The notes beneath the pieces are model-generated. The model made no database searches and was not told the origin of the DNA. It was given only the letters and a program-made list of their open reading frames with translations. From contig NZ_PVTE01000019.1 of assembly GCF_003002825.1 (NCBI RefSeq), positions 34,697 through 98,696 on the forward strand: DNA of 64,000 nt, in the 5' to 3' direction. The stretch is from Spirosoma oryzae (GTDB lineage: Bacteria > Bacteroidota > Bacteroidia > Cytophagales > Spirosomataceae). The translations under genes and the position numbers were made by a program. Numbering within the stretch: the stretch's first letter is position 1; the number at the start of each line of letters is the position of its first letter. Shown here piece by piece: positions 42,413-49,553 of this stretch.

Positions 42413-42513
42413 GAACTGTGATTTAGTCTTGAACTATGATTTATTTGATTACGCTGATGAAGTGTGATTTTTTGAAATCAGTGAAATCACAAAAATCACA
42501 AAAATCACAGTTC
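42413..42513. repeat. AAAATCACA word-repeat hairpin between yggS and DUF423
   Basis: GAACTGTGATTT (42413-42424) pairs exactly with AAATCACAGTTC (42502-42513). Inside the arms the words GTGATTT, TTGAACT and AAAAATCACA are repeated two or three times each. It fills the gap between two minus-strand genes. Confidence 0.7.
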
Positions 42514-42516
42514 CGA

Positions 42517-43173
42517 CTACCGCGCCCCAAAAATGGCGCTCCCTACCCGGACCAGGGTACTACCCTCTTCAACCGCGATTTCGTAATCGCCACTCATGCC
42601 CATCGATAACTCGCTAAACTGAACCTGCGCTGTTTGTATGGTGGCTAGCTTGTCGAACAGTTGCTTTAACCCACGGAACTCCCGACGAATCTGCTCCTCA
42701 TCGTCGGTATTTGTCGCCAGACCCATCAGGCCAACGATACGAACGTTTTGTAAGTCGTTGAGCGTCTCCGACCGGAGCAGCGCTTCTGCTTCTTCAGCCA
42801 GCATGCCGAATTTGGTTTCTTCATCAGCGACGTGAATCTGCAACAGACAGTCGATAACGCGGCCGTTTTTCAGCGCCTGCTTGTTTACTTCCTGTAGCAG
42901 TTTGAGGCTATCAATCGAATGAATCAGGCTGACAAAGGGCGCGATGTATTTCACCTTATTACTTTGCAGGTGTCCGATCAGATGCCAGTCAATGTCGCCG
43001 GGCAGTTGCGGTTGTTTCTCCGCCATCTCCTGCACTTTATTCTCGCCAAATAGCCGCGCACCAGCCTCATAAGCCTCCTGTAACATCGCTACGGGCTTCG
43101 TTTTCGTGACGGCAATCAGTCGGGCGCGGCCCTTTATTTTCTGCTCAATTACCTGAATACGCTCTGCAATCAT
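42517..43173 (-). CDS. yggS: YggS-family PLP homeostasis protein
   Basis: A 218-residue PLP-binding TIM-barrel protein (YggS/PROSC/PLPBP). The PLP-Lys is in LIAVTKTKP near residue 24; other marks are FGENKVQEMAEKQPQL, WHLIGHLQSNKVKYI, SIDSLKLLQEVNKQ and SELSMGMSGDYEIAVEEGST, ending RVGSAIFGAR. It keeps free PLP low and affects amino-acid and keto-acid balance in known bacteria. It has no catalytic activity assigned. A -7 element TATCTTTG lies on this strand at 43220-43227, 47 bases upstream. Confidence 0.95.
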   Translation of the reverse strand: MIAERIQVIEQKIKGRARLIAVTKTKPVAMLQEAYEAGARLFGENKVQEMAEKQPQLPGDIDWHLIGHLQSNKVKYIAPFVSLIHSIDSLKLLQEVNKQALKNGRVIDCLLQIHVADEETKFGMLAEEAEALLRSETLNDLQNVRIVGLMGLATNTDDEEQIRREFRGLKQLFDKLATIQTAQVQFSELSMGMSGDYEIAVEEGSTLVRVGSAIFGAR

Positions 43174-43219
43174 GGTCGTTTTTCAGTGGATACGGCCGTA
43201 GCCATTCGTTAATATTGTG

Positions 43220-43227
43220 CAAAGATA
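43220..43227 (-). promoter_or_regulatory. Bacteroidota -7 element of yggS
   Basis: Reads TATCTTTG on the minus strand, 47 bases before the yggS start codon. Confidence 0.6.
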
Positions 43228-43359
43228 GGTTTGAGAACTACGCAGAATCCTGTAGTTTTTGGCCCGCTAAGGCACATTATCAGCCATACGGCAATAATGA
43301 ATCACGCCTGCGACGTTGTTGGTGTCGACATCTTTACTACTAATTCTAACGCCCCTGTC

Positions 43360-44304
43360 ATGGAATCAAGACCTCGTAATCAGACGAATAACAGCCGTAG
43401 TTACCTGTTGGTGGCGCTACTCGTACTCGCTGCGCTAAACGTGCTGCTGCTTTACTTCTATTACCAGGAACATCAGCTCAACAAGAACAAAGACGCCACG
43501 ATTGCCGCAAAAACGGAAGAAGTGCTAACGGTAAAAACCCGGCTTGATTCGATTTCCAATGAGCTGGACGCCAAGATCGCCGAGATTCAGCGGCTGGGTG
43601 GCAGTGTTGACTCGCTCATGAAGGTTAAGGCACAACTCGAAATCGACAAGCGCGAACTGCGCAACCTGACCAGCTTCAGCAGCAAGAAATACGATCAGAA
43701 GATCAAAAACTACCAGTCGCTGCTAGCCCAGAAAGACCAGGAGATTGCCCGGCTTAAAGAAGAGAACGGTATTCTGGTAGCTAAGAACGATTCACTTAGC
43801 ACGGAAAACAACACGTTGCGTACCGAGCGGCAAAGTCTGAACGATTCGGTGTCTTCCTACTCAGCCCGCAATCGGGAACTCAACGAGAAGGTAACGATAG
43901 CGGCTGCCCTCCGGGCCGAATCCATTACGATCGACGCTATCAACCGGCGCGGCAAAGAGAAAGACGGCGGCAGCTATAAGGCCAAGCGTATCGAAAAAAT
44001 CAAAGTAGCCGTAAAACTGGCCCCGAACGGATTGGCCCAGCAGAACGAGAAAGAACTGTACATGCGCATCCTGGACCCGAGCGGTGCCGTCATTTCCGAT
44101 ATGGCTACGGGGTCCGGCGAGTTTACTTACAATGGACAGGGTATGATTTACACCGCCAAGCAGCCGTTTACGTTCACTAACAACCGACAAGACGTTACCT
44201 TCCTATATGATCGGGGTGCCCAACGCTTCAACGTAGGCAAGCACGTTGTTGAGATCTACTGCGAAGGCTTCCGCATCGGCGAGGGCGAATTTACGGTACG
44301 ATAG
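43360..44304 (+). CDS. coiled-coil membrane protein of unknown function
   Basis: Start at the ATG at 43360 (MESRPRNQTNNSRSYLLVAL) puts the single membrane helix (SYLLVALLVLAALNVLLLYF) at residues 14-33; longer starts at 43231 and 43297 are open but less likely. Residues about 40-180 form a long coiled coil (AKTEEVLTVKTRLDSISNEL, LAQKDQEIARLKEENGILVA). The C-terminal 110 residues are a beta-rich domain (KIKVAVKLAPNG, MRILDPSGAVISDMATGSGE, HVVEIYCEGFRIGEGEFTVR). The layout is an inner-membrane tether with a periplasmic stalk and head. I recognise similar proteins in Cytophagales but no function. Confidence 0.82.
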   Translation: MESRPRNQTNNSRSYLLVALLVLAALNVLLLYFYYQEHQLNKNKDATIAAKTEEVLTVKTRLDSISNELDAKIAEIQRLGGSVDSLMKVKAQLEIDKRELRNLTSFSSKKYDQKIKNYQSLLAQKDQEIARLKEENGILVAKNDSLSTENNTLRTERQSLNDSVSSYSARNRELNEKVTIAAALRAESITIDAINRRGKEKDGGSYKAKRIEKIKVAVKLAPNGLAQQNEKELYMRILDPSGAVISDMATGSGEFTYNGQGMIYTAKQPFTFTNNRQDVTFLYDRGAQRFNVGKHVVEIYCEGFRIGEGEFTVR

Positions 44305-44338
44305 GCTGGCGTTACGAAGTTGTAGAGTTTTACAGTCG

Positions 44339-44429
44339 TAGAGTTGTAAAGTTTTTGGGTTATAGAGTTGGCTAGCACCGATGTTGCTTGCGACAGCCAA
44401 CTTTATAACTACAGGACTTTACAACTCTA
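44339..44429. repeat. TAGAGTTGTAAAGT word-repeat hairpin upstream of rpsF
   Basis: Left arm 44339-44373 pairs over most of its length with right arm 44395-44429: TAGAGTTGTAAAGT matches ACTTTACAACTCTA exactly and AGTTGGCT matches AGCCAACT exactly. Within the left side the word TAGAGTT occurs three times. The right arm ends 12 bases before the rpsF -7 element. Confidence 0.8.
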
Positions 44430-44440
44430 TAACTTTTTCG

Positions 44441-44448
44441 TACCTTTG
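44441..44448 (+). promoter_or_regulatory. Bacteroidota -7 element of the S6-S18-L9 operon
   Basis: TACCTTTG matches TAnnTTTG, 27 bases before the rpsF ATG. The resulting leader would be about 20 bases. Confidence 0.7.
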
Positions 44449-44474
44449 CGCCCTCATTTCAAACCAATTACACA

Positions 44475-44843
44475 ATGTTTCCCAATAATTACGAAACGGT
44501 GTTCATTTTAACTCCCGTTTTATCTGATCTTCAGATGAAGGACGCCGTTGATAAGTTCCGTAGTGTGCTGACCGAAAATGGCGCGGAACTGGTTCACGAA
44601 GAGAACATGGGTCTGCGTAAGCTGGCCTATCCGATTCAGCACAAAAACACGGGTTACTACCAACTCTTCGAGTTTAAGGCTCCCGGCACGATCATCGAGA
44701 AACTCAACACCGAGTATCTCCGCGACGAACGCGTTATCCGTCACCTGACGATTTCGCTCGACAAGCATGCCGTTGACTACAACGATCGTAAGCGCAACGG
44801 ACTGGTGGGCAAGAAAAAACAAACCGAAAACGAGGCTAAGTAA
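44475..44843 (+). CDS. rpsF: 30S ribosomal protein S6
   Basis: A 122-residue ribosomal protein: [38 protein letters not shown] and [20 protein letters not shown] are S6 blocks. S6 binds S18 in the 30S platform. The gene starts the rpsF-rpsR-rplI cluster; rpsR follows after 2 bases. No ssb gene is between them, as is normal in Bacteroidota. It lacks the poly-Glu tail seen in E. coli. Confidence 0.97.
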   Translation: MFPNNYETVFILTPVLSDLQMKDAVDKFRSVLTENGAELVHEENMGLRKLAYPIQHKNTGYYQLFEFKAPGTIIEKLNTEYLRDERVIRHLTISLDKHAVDYNDRKRNGLVGKKKQTENEAK

Positions 44844-44845
44844 TC

Positions 44846-45097
44846 ATGAGTCTGCAAAACGAATCTGTCTCAAAAACCGAGACCCGCAAAAAATACGACC
44901 GCTTTAAGAAAGCCGGTATCAAATATATCGATTACAAGGATGGTAACTTCCTGCTGAAACTGCTCAACGAGCAGGGCAAAATTCTGCCCCGCCGTCTGAC
45001 CGGTACCAGCCTGAAAAACCAGCGCAAAGTGGCGCAGGCCGTTAAGCGTGCCCGTCACCTGGCCATCCTCCCCTACGTAGGCGATTCACTGAAATAG
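44846..45097 (+). CDS. rpsR: 30S ribosomal protein S18
   Basis: An 83-residue protein with the S18 core: [54 protein letters not shown]. It partners with S6 on the small subunit. It starts 2 bases after rpsF. The Cys-based zinc motif of some S18 copies is absent, i.e. this is the C-minus type. A word-repeat hairpin lies between it and rplI. Confidence 0.97.
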   Translation: MSLQNESVSKTETRKKYDRFKKAGIKYIDYKDGNFLLKLLNEQGKILPRRLTGTSLKNQRKVAQAVKRARHLAILPYVGDSLK

Positions 45098-45098
45098 T

Positions 45099-45187
45099 GT
45101 TTTCGGTATATGGTTTACCGTTTACGGCTTGCTGACATTCTGTTCCGGCGGACCGAAACTGAAAACCGAAAACTGAAAACCGAAAAC
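45099..45187. repeat. CGGTTT/AAACCG word-repeat hairpin between rpsR and rplI
   Basis: GTTTTCGG (45099-45106) pairs exactly with CCGAAAAC (45180-45187). The right side is a run of alternating words CCGAAACTGAAAACCGAAAA followed by more of the same; the left side carries CGGTATATGGTTTACCGTTTA. Same word family as 2505-2565 and 55303-55388. Confidence 0.75.
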
Positions 45188-45197
45188 CTTTCTTAAA

Positions 45198-45641
45198 ATG
45201 GACATCATTCTCAAAACCGATATCGCCGGCCTGGGCTATAAGAACGACACCGTAACGGTGAAGCCTGGTTATGGCCGTAATTACCTTATCCCGCAGGGAT
45301 ACGCCATGATGGCAACTGATTCGAACAAAAAGATCGTTGCAGAAAACATCCGTCAGGCGGCTCACAAAGCGGAGAAGATCAAAAACGATGCGCAGGCAAC
45401 CGCTGACAACATCGGCGACCTGACGCTGACCATCCCCGCGAAAGCAGGTGACAGCGGCAAAATCTTCGGCCGTGTGACCAACACGCAGGTAGCTGACGCC
45501 CTGCGCGAAAAAGGTTTCGACATCGATCGGAAGAAAATCACGATCGACGACATCAAGAACCTGGGCACCTACGAAGCTTCGCTTGACCTGCACAAGGATG
45601 TGAAGCACAAAGTTAAAATCGACGTTGTTGCGGCTGAATAG
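45198..45641 (+). CDS. rplI: 50S ribosomal protein L9
   Basis: A 147-residue protein: MDIILKTDIAGLGYKNDTVT VKPGYGRNYLIPQGYAMMAT is the N-terminal L9 domain, followed by a long helix and the C-terminal domain with AGDSGKIFGRVTNTQVADAL and LGTYEASLDLHKDVKHKVKI. It is the third gene of the S6-S18-L9 cluster, separated from rpsR by 100 bases that hold the repeat hairpin. A strong terminator follows. Confidence 0.97.
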   Translation: MDIILKTDIAGLGYKNDTVTVKPGYGRNYLIPQGYAMMATDSNKKIVAENIRQAAHKAEKIKNDAQATADNIGDLTLTIPAKAGDSGKIFGRVTNTQVADALREKGFDIDRKKITIDDIKNLGTYEASLDLHKDVKHKVKIDVVAAE

Positions 45642-45661
45642 TCCCAGCTAATGACGTAGCC

Positions 45662-45701
45662 AATCGGCCGGTCTTCCCTCGGATAGACCGGCCGATTTTT
45701 T
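45662..45701 (+). terminator. terminator of the ribosomal protein operon
   Basis: AATCGGCCGGTCT (45662-45674) pairs exactly with AGACCGGCCGATT (45685-45697) and is followed by six T. Confidence 0.93.
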
Positions 45702-45703
45702 TA

Positions 45704-45711
45704 TATCTTTG
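45704..45711 (+). promoter_or_regulatory. Bacteroidota -7 element of the Uma2 gene
   Basis: TATCTTTG (TAnnTTTG) directly behind the terminator, 18 bases before the ATG; the leader would be about 10 bases, almost leaderless. Confidence 0.6.
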
Positions 45712-45728
45712 GGTATACGACACACCAG

Positions 45729-46394
45729 ATGGCTACAATTGCACTTGAACAACTTATGAAAGCGCCAAACCTGCCCCAGCTCATCGAGCAGGCGCAGCGG
45801 GCGTTACGCGAAGAAGCCCGTAAGCGGCAGGAATTTTATGCCTGGCTTAAGGAGGACGTTAAGGCTGAGTTCATCAACGGCCAAGTTGTCATGCACTCAC
45901 CGGTAAAAGAGCGGCACTGGACGGCTGTGGGCAATATTTACCGCCTGTTAAGTTCATTTGTCATCAAGAACAAACTCGGCCGGGTTGCGTCGGAGAAGGC
46001 GCTTGTTACCTTAAAACGAAATGATTATGAACCGGACGTTTGTTTCTGGAAGCAGGAGAAAGCCGCCCAGTTCACCGCCGATCAGATGAAATTTCCTGCG
46101 CCGGATCTGATCGTTGAAGTATTGTCGAAAGGTACGGCCCGTATAGACCGGGGCATCAAGTTTACGGACTATGCCGCAAACGGCATCGCTGAATACTGGA
46201 TCGTTAACCCCAGCAAGCAACTTGTCGAACAGTACACGCTGGATGCAGCAACGAACGAGTATGCGCTTATCAACACATATACCGGACAGGACATACTGAC
46301 AGCACAACAGGTAAATGGCTTCGCTGTTTCAACCCTGTCTCTGTTTGACGAAACGGCGAATATGCAGACACTAGCTACCCTTCTTTCCACTTAA
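45729..46394 (+). CDS. Uma2-family (DUF820) PD-(D/E)XK endonuclease-like protein
   Basis: A 221-residue protein with the Uma2 core: AEFINGQVVMHSPVKERHWT AVGNIYR, YEPDVCFWKQEK, FPAPDLIVEVLSKGTARIDR GIKFTDYA and GIAEYWIVNPSKQLVEQYTL. These supply the acidic and Lys/Arg residues of a PD-(D/E)XK nuclease fold. Members are spread by transfer and are very numerous in Cyanobacteria and Bacteroidota; a restriction-like or mobile role is suspected but not shown. It is alone between the ribosomal operon and the GSCFA gene with its own promoter. Confidence 0.9.
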   Translation: MATIALEQLMKAPNLPQLIEQAQRALREEARKRQEFYAWLKEDVKAEFINGQVVMHSPVKERHWTAVGNIYRLLSSFVIKNKLGRVASEKALVTLKRNDYEPDVCFWKQEKAAQFTADQMKFPAPDLIVEVLSKGTARIDRGIKFTDYAANGIAEYWIVNPSKQLVEQYTLDAATNEYALINTYTGQDILTAQQVNGFAVSTLSLFDETANMQTLATLLST

Positions 46395-46466
46395 TTATCA
46401 GCCATTTATAGGCAACAAAGTTTTACTGTATCGGACCTAACCGAGCCGCTTTTTTGTTGATTTAGT

Positions 46467-47489
46467 ATGCAGTTTCGTACCGAATTAACACCTGACGCCT
46501 TTCCACGGCGGATCAGTTTAACCAGCCGCATCGTTACGATTGGCTCATGCTTCGCCGATGTCATGGGAGGCCGATTAGCCGATTCAAAACTACCGGTGCT
46601 TATCAATCCGTTCGGCACGGTATTCAACCCCATTTCCATCAACAAACTCATTACGATGGCGCTGTGTGGCAGCGAACCCGATGAGAACGGGTATCTGGAG
46701 CGTGACGGCATCTGGTTTCATTACGATTTTCACTCGTCGCTTTGGGCATACAGCCGCAACGAGCTGAAATCGCGGCTGCTTCATACATTGTCACAGACAG
46801 GCGAAGCCATTCGACAAGCCAACTATCTCTTCCTTACGCTGGGGTCAGCCGTTGTATACCGACATCGGCAATCGGGCGAAGTTGTCGCTAACTGCCACAA
46901 AATGCCGGGGTCACTATTCGATAAGTATCTGTATCAGGTCGATCATTTGCGAGATGAACTGATGGCACTTGTTCGGACGATACGCCGGGCAAACCCTGCA
47001 CTGCATATCGTACTAACCGTAAGTCCGGTACGACACACGCGCGATACGTTACCCGTCAACCAGGTAAGTAAGTCGATGCTGCGACTACTGGCGCACGAGC
47101 TGACCATATGGCGGGATGGCATTCACTACTTCCCCGCTTACGAACTGATGATCGACGATCTGCGCGACTATCGGTTCTACGAAGCAGATCTGGTTCACCC
47201 GAATGCGCAGGCGCATGACTATATCTTCGGAAAGTTTGCGGAGAGCGCCTTTGATGCCGAACTTCGCGCCTTCGTTACGGACTGGCAAAGCGTGCGGCAG
47301 GCGCTGGCTCACCGTCCGTTACATGGCGGCAATACCCTTGCTGACCGTCAGTTTCTGACCCGACTGGTAACCCGGCTGGAAAAACTGGCCGATCGCGTCG
47401 ATACATCGGTGGAACTGCTCGATGTACGCAGCCGTTTGGCACGTATACCGGCAGGCTGTACCGACGAACTCGACAGGCAGAACGCCTGA
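46467..47489 (+). CDS. GSCFA domain protein (SGNH-like)
   Basis: A 340-residue cytoplasmic protein. The name-giving motif is in VTIGSCFADVMGGRLADSKL near residue 26, followed by LINPFGTVFNPISINKLI, GIWFHYDFHSSLWA, LFLTLGSAVVYRHRQSGEVV ANCHK and IVLTVSPVRHTRD. The last blocks (TVSPVRH, YFPAYELMIDDLRDYRFYEA DLVHPN) match the SGNH/GDSL hydrolase-like core; DLVHP would provide the Asp-His pair. The substrate is unknown. The gene is 28 bases upstream of the Mrp gene in the same direction and probably co-transcribed. Confidence 0.93.
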   Translation: MQFRTELTPDAFPRRISLTSRIVTIGSCFADVMGGRLADSKLPVLINPFGTVFNPISINKLITMALCGSEPDENGYLERDGIWFHYDFHSSLWAYSRNELKSRLLHTLSQTGEAIRQANYLFLTLGSAVVYRHRQSGEVVANCHKMPGSLFDKYLYQVDHLRDELMALVRTIRRANPALHIVLTVSPVRHTRDTLPVNQVSKSMLRLLAHELTIWRDGIHYFPAYELMIDDLRDYRFYEADLVHPNAQAHDYIFGKFAESAFDAELRAFVTDWQSVRQALAHRPLHGGNTLADRQFLTRLVTRLEKLADRVDTSVELLDVRSRLARIPAGCTDELDRQNA

Positions 47490-47517
47490 TTCTCAACTGC
47501 CTCTTTCTTGACTGACT

Positions 47518-48621
47518 ATGTCTGATTATCGATTACATAAAGACGCCGTCTTGCAGGCGTTGAGTACCGTTGAAGAGCCCGACCTGAAGCGCGATCTTGT
47601 GTCGCTGAACATGGTACGCGACATTACGCTGGGTATCGACTCAGTTCGGTTCACCGTTGTACTGACAACCCCTGCCTGTCCGTTGCAGGAAGTTATCCGG
47701 AAACGGTGCGAAGACGCGATTCACACCCACATTAGCCCCCAGATTACGGTTCAGGTCGACATGACTTCCGACGTAACGTCGACGCGTAACAACGCGCCAA
47801 CCCTACCCGGTGTCAAGAACATCATTGCTGTGGCTTCCGGTAAGGGTGGCGTTGGCAAGTCGACGGTTACGGCTAACCTGGCGGTTGCCTTGCACAAATC
47901 CGGCGCGAAAGTGGGCATTATCGACGCCGATATTTACGGTCCGTCAATGCCAACTATGTTCGGAGCCGAAGATATTCGACCACGTATTTTTCAGGTCGAC
48001 GGGCAAAACCGGATGGAGCCGGTACAGCAGTTCGGCATCAAAATTATGTCGATGGGCTTTCTTGTCGACCCGACGCAGGCGATCATCTGGCGGGGTACGA
48101 TGGCCGGACGGGCGTTGCAGCAGTTTTTCTCCGACGCGGATTGGGGTGAACTCGATTACCTGCTGATCGACTTGCCGCCGGGTACGGGCGATATTCACCT
48201 TACGCTGGTGCAAACCGTACCGGTGACGGGTGCCATCATTGTCACGACACCCCAGAAAGTAGCCTTGGCCGACGCCGTGAAAGGGCTGGCTATGTTCCGG
48301 CAGCCGCAGATCAACGTACCGGTACTGGGCGTAGTCGAGAACATGTCCTACTTTACCCCGGCGGAACTACCCGACCATCAGTATTTCATCTTCGGAAAAG
48401 GTGGAGGACAGCAACTGGCCAATCAGTTTGACGTACCGATGCTGGGGCAGATTCCGCTGGTGCAGAGCATTCGGGAAGCAGGTGACGACGGTCGGCCGGC
48501 TTTCAACGTCAGCGATCCGATCGTCGGCGAAGCGTTTCAGTCGGCGGCACAGGCGCTGGCGCAGCAGGTTGCGATTCGCAACAGCGCAGTTGAACAGACA
48601 AAGCGAGTGGTGGTTGCGTAA
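47518..48621 (+). CDS. apbC: Mrp/NBP35-family ATP-binding iron-sulfur carrier
   Basis: A 367-residue protein with an N-terminal MIP18/DUF59 domain (KDAVLQALSTVEEPDLKRDL) and a P-loop ATPase: deviant Walker A in VASGKGGVGKSTVTANLAVA, DADIYGPSMPTMFG, and LLIDLPPGTGDIHLTLVQT. It carries Fe-S clusters to target proteins in characterised relatives. The usual CxxC near the C-terminus is absent; the region reads VVENMSYFTPAELPDHQYFI FGK, as in many Bacteroidota Mrp. A NifU-type scaffold gene follows after 42 bases, supporting an Fe-S role. Confidence 0.94.
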   Translation: MSDYRLHKDAVLQALSTVEEPDLKRDLVSLNMVRDITLGIDSVRFTVVLTTPACPLQEVIRKRCEDAIHTHISPQITVQVDMTSDVTSTRNNAPTLPGVKNIIAVASGKGGVGKSTVTANLAVALHKSGAKVGIIDADIYGPSMPTMFGAEDIRPRIFQVDGQNRMEPVQQFGIKIMSMGFLVDPTQAIIWRGTMAGRALQQFFSDADWGELDYLLIDLPPGTGDIHLTLVQTVPVTGAIIVTTPQKVALADAVKGLAMFRQPQINVPVLGVVENMSYFTPAELPDHQYFIFGKGGGQQLANQFDVPMLGQIPLVQSIREAGDDGRPAFNVSDPIVGEAFQSAAQALAQQVAIRNSAVEQTKRVVVA

Positions 48622-48663
48622 GAAGCCGTCGCTCTGTAAATTTACGGTAAATCACAGGACAAA

Positions 48664-48930
48664 ATGGAGACGGTGGTCAACAACGACGAACTGATTACAA
48701 AGATAGATCGCGCCCTCGACAGCATGCGGCCTTACCTGGCGGCAGACGGAGGGAACGTGAAAGTACTGGAAGTGACTGAAGACCGGACCGTACGGCTCGA
48801 ACTGATGGGTTCGTGCGGCTCGTGCCCAATGTCGGCGATGACATTCAAGGGCGGGCTTGAAGAAGCGATACTAAGAGCAGTTCCTGAGATTTCGAAAGTA
48901 GAAGCGGTCAATATCACCCCGGCATTTTAA
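48664..48930 (+). CDS. NifU C-terminal-domain protein (Fe-S scaffold)
   Basis: An 88-residue NifU-like domain: IDRALDSMRPYLAADGGNVK VLE and the cluster-binding CxxC in LMGSCGSCPMSAMTFKGGLE. It lacks N-terminal IscU and ferredoxin domains, so it is the short Nfu form. Such proteins hold [4Fe-4S] clusters and hand them on. It directly follows the Mrp gene and likely works with it. A DUF433 gene begins 3 bases after its stop. Confidence 0.95.
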   Translation: METVVNNDELITKIDRALDSMRPYLAADGGNVKVLEVTEDRTVRLELMGSCGSCPMSAMTFKGGLEEAILRAVPEISKVEAVNITPAF

Positions 48931-48933
48931 GCT

Positions 48934-49176
48934 ATGTTAGCCATTCCAGACGTGATTAGCAGCACCCCCGCCGTCATGAGTGGAGTGCCTGTTTTTAAAG
49001 GGACACGCGTGCCAGTACAATCCCTGTTCGATCACCTGGAATTAGGTATTTCAGTCGATGACTTTCTGGATGACTTTCCCAGCGTTTCAAAAGAACAAGT
49101 TCTTACTACGTTGAAAATTGCGGAACGTTTATTAACTGCGTCGAATCTAAACGCCATATATGAGGCTGCTGCTTGA
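48934..49176 (+). CDS. DUF433 antitoxin-like protein
   Basis: An 80-residue protein: SSTPAVMSGVPVFKGTRVPV QSLFDHLELG and DDFLDDFPSVSKEQVLTTLK are the DUF433 signature, a winged-helix-like domain. DUF433 genes very often precede a DUF5615 PIN-like toxin gene, as here, where the downstream gene starts 17 bases before this stop. The pair is thought to be a VapBC-like toxin-antitoxin module, based on gene context and fold. Its start only 3 bases after the NifU gene suggests co-transcription with the Fe-S genes or insertion behind them. Confidence 0.93.
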   Translation: MLAIPDVISSTPAVMSGVPVFKGTRVPVQSLFDHLELGISVDDFLDDFPSVSKEQVLTTLKIAERLLTASNLNAIYEAAA

Positions 49177-49483
49177 TGAGAATGTTCCCAGAAAACTTAA
49201 GCAAGACGTACCTGGTCATTACGTTTGCACCGTAAGGGAACTACAGCAGCACGGCAACGAGGATCAAACAATTCTCCAGTTCCTGGTCGACTTCAATTTC
49301 GACGCGTTGATCACCTGCGATAAGAATTTGCGCTTTCAGCAAAATCTTTCCCGGTACCCCACACCAATCATCGTGTTGGATACACACACGAATGCATATC
49401 CAGTTTTGCGGGCAGTGATACCGCAACTACTCGCTGTGTTGGAAGCACCGTTACCCGCAGGAGCTACCATAATAAGACCCTAA
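49160..49483 (+). CDS. DUF5615 PIN-like toxin
   Basis: A 107-residue PIN-like protein: MRLLLDENVPRKLKQDV has the first acidic pair (LLDEN), DQTILQFLVDFNFDALITCD KNL has the second (ALITCDKN), and the C-terminus contains PTPIIVLDTHTN. These acidic residues fit a Mg-dependent RNase site. It overlaps the DUF433 gene by 17 bases, so translation should be coupled. The probable role is the toxic RNase of a DUF433/DUF5615 module. A terminator follows immediately. Confidence 0.93.
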   Translation: MRLLLDENVPRKLKQDVPGHYVCTVRELQQHGNEDQTILQFLVDFNFDALITCDKNLRFQQNLSRYPTPIIVLDTHTNAYPVLRAVIPQLLAVLEAPLPAGATIIRP

Positions 49484-49485
49484 TA

Positions 49486-49518
49486 AAAAGCCGTCTGCTA
49501 AACTCAGACGGCTTTTTT
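49486..49518 (+). terminator. terminator after the DUF433/DUF5615 pair
   Basis: AAAAGCCGTCTG (49486-49497) pairs exactly with CAGACGGCTTTT (49505-49516), followed by further T. Confidence 0.93.
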
Positions 49519-49553
49519 GTTTCTTTGCGTCAGTACCAAAGGCTTTCAATTCT

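Noticed and set aside
44305..44474. S6:S18-binding autoregulatory RNA motif in the rpsF leader
   Set aside because: The -7 element at 44441 leaves a leader of only about 20 bases, and the upstream hairpin lacks a clear CCG bulge arrangement.
47518..48621. Damaged Mrp protein because the C-terminal CxxC is missing
   Set aside because: Bacteroidota Mrp proteins with a MIP18 domain normally lack it, and the ATPase motifs are intact.
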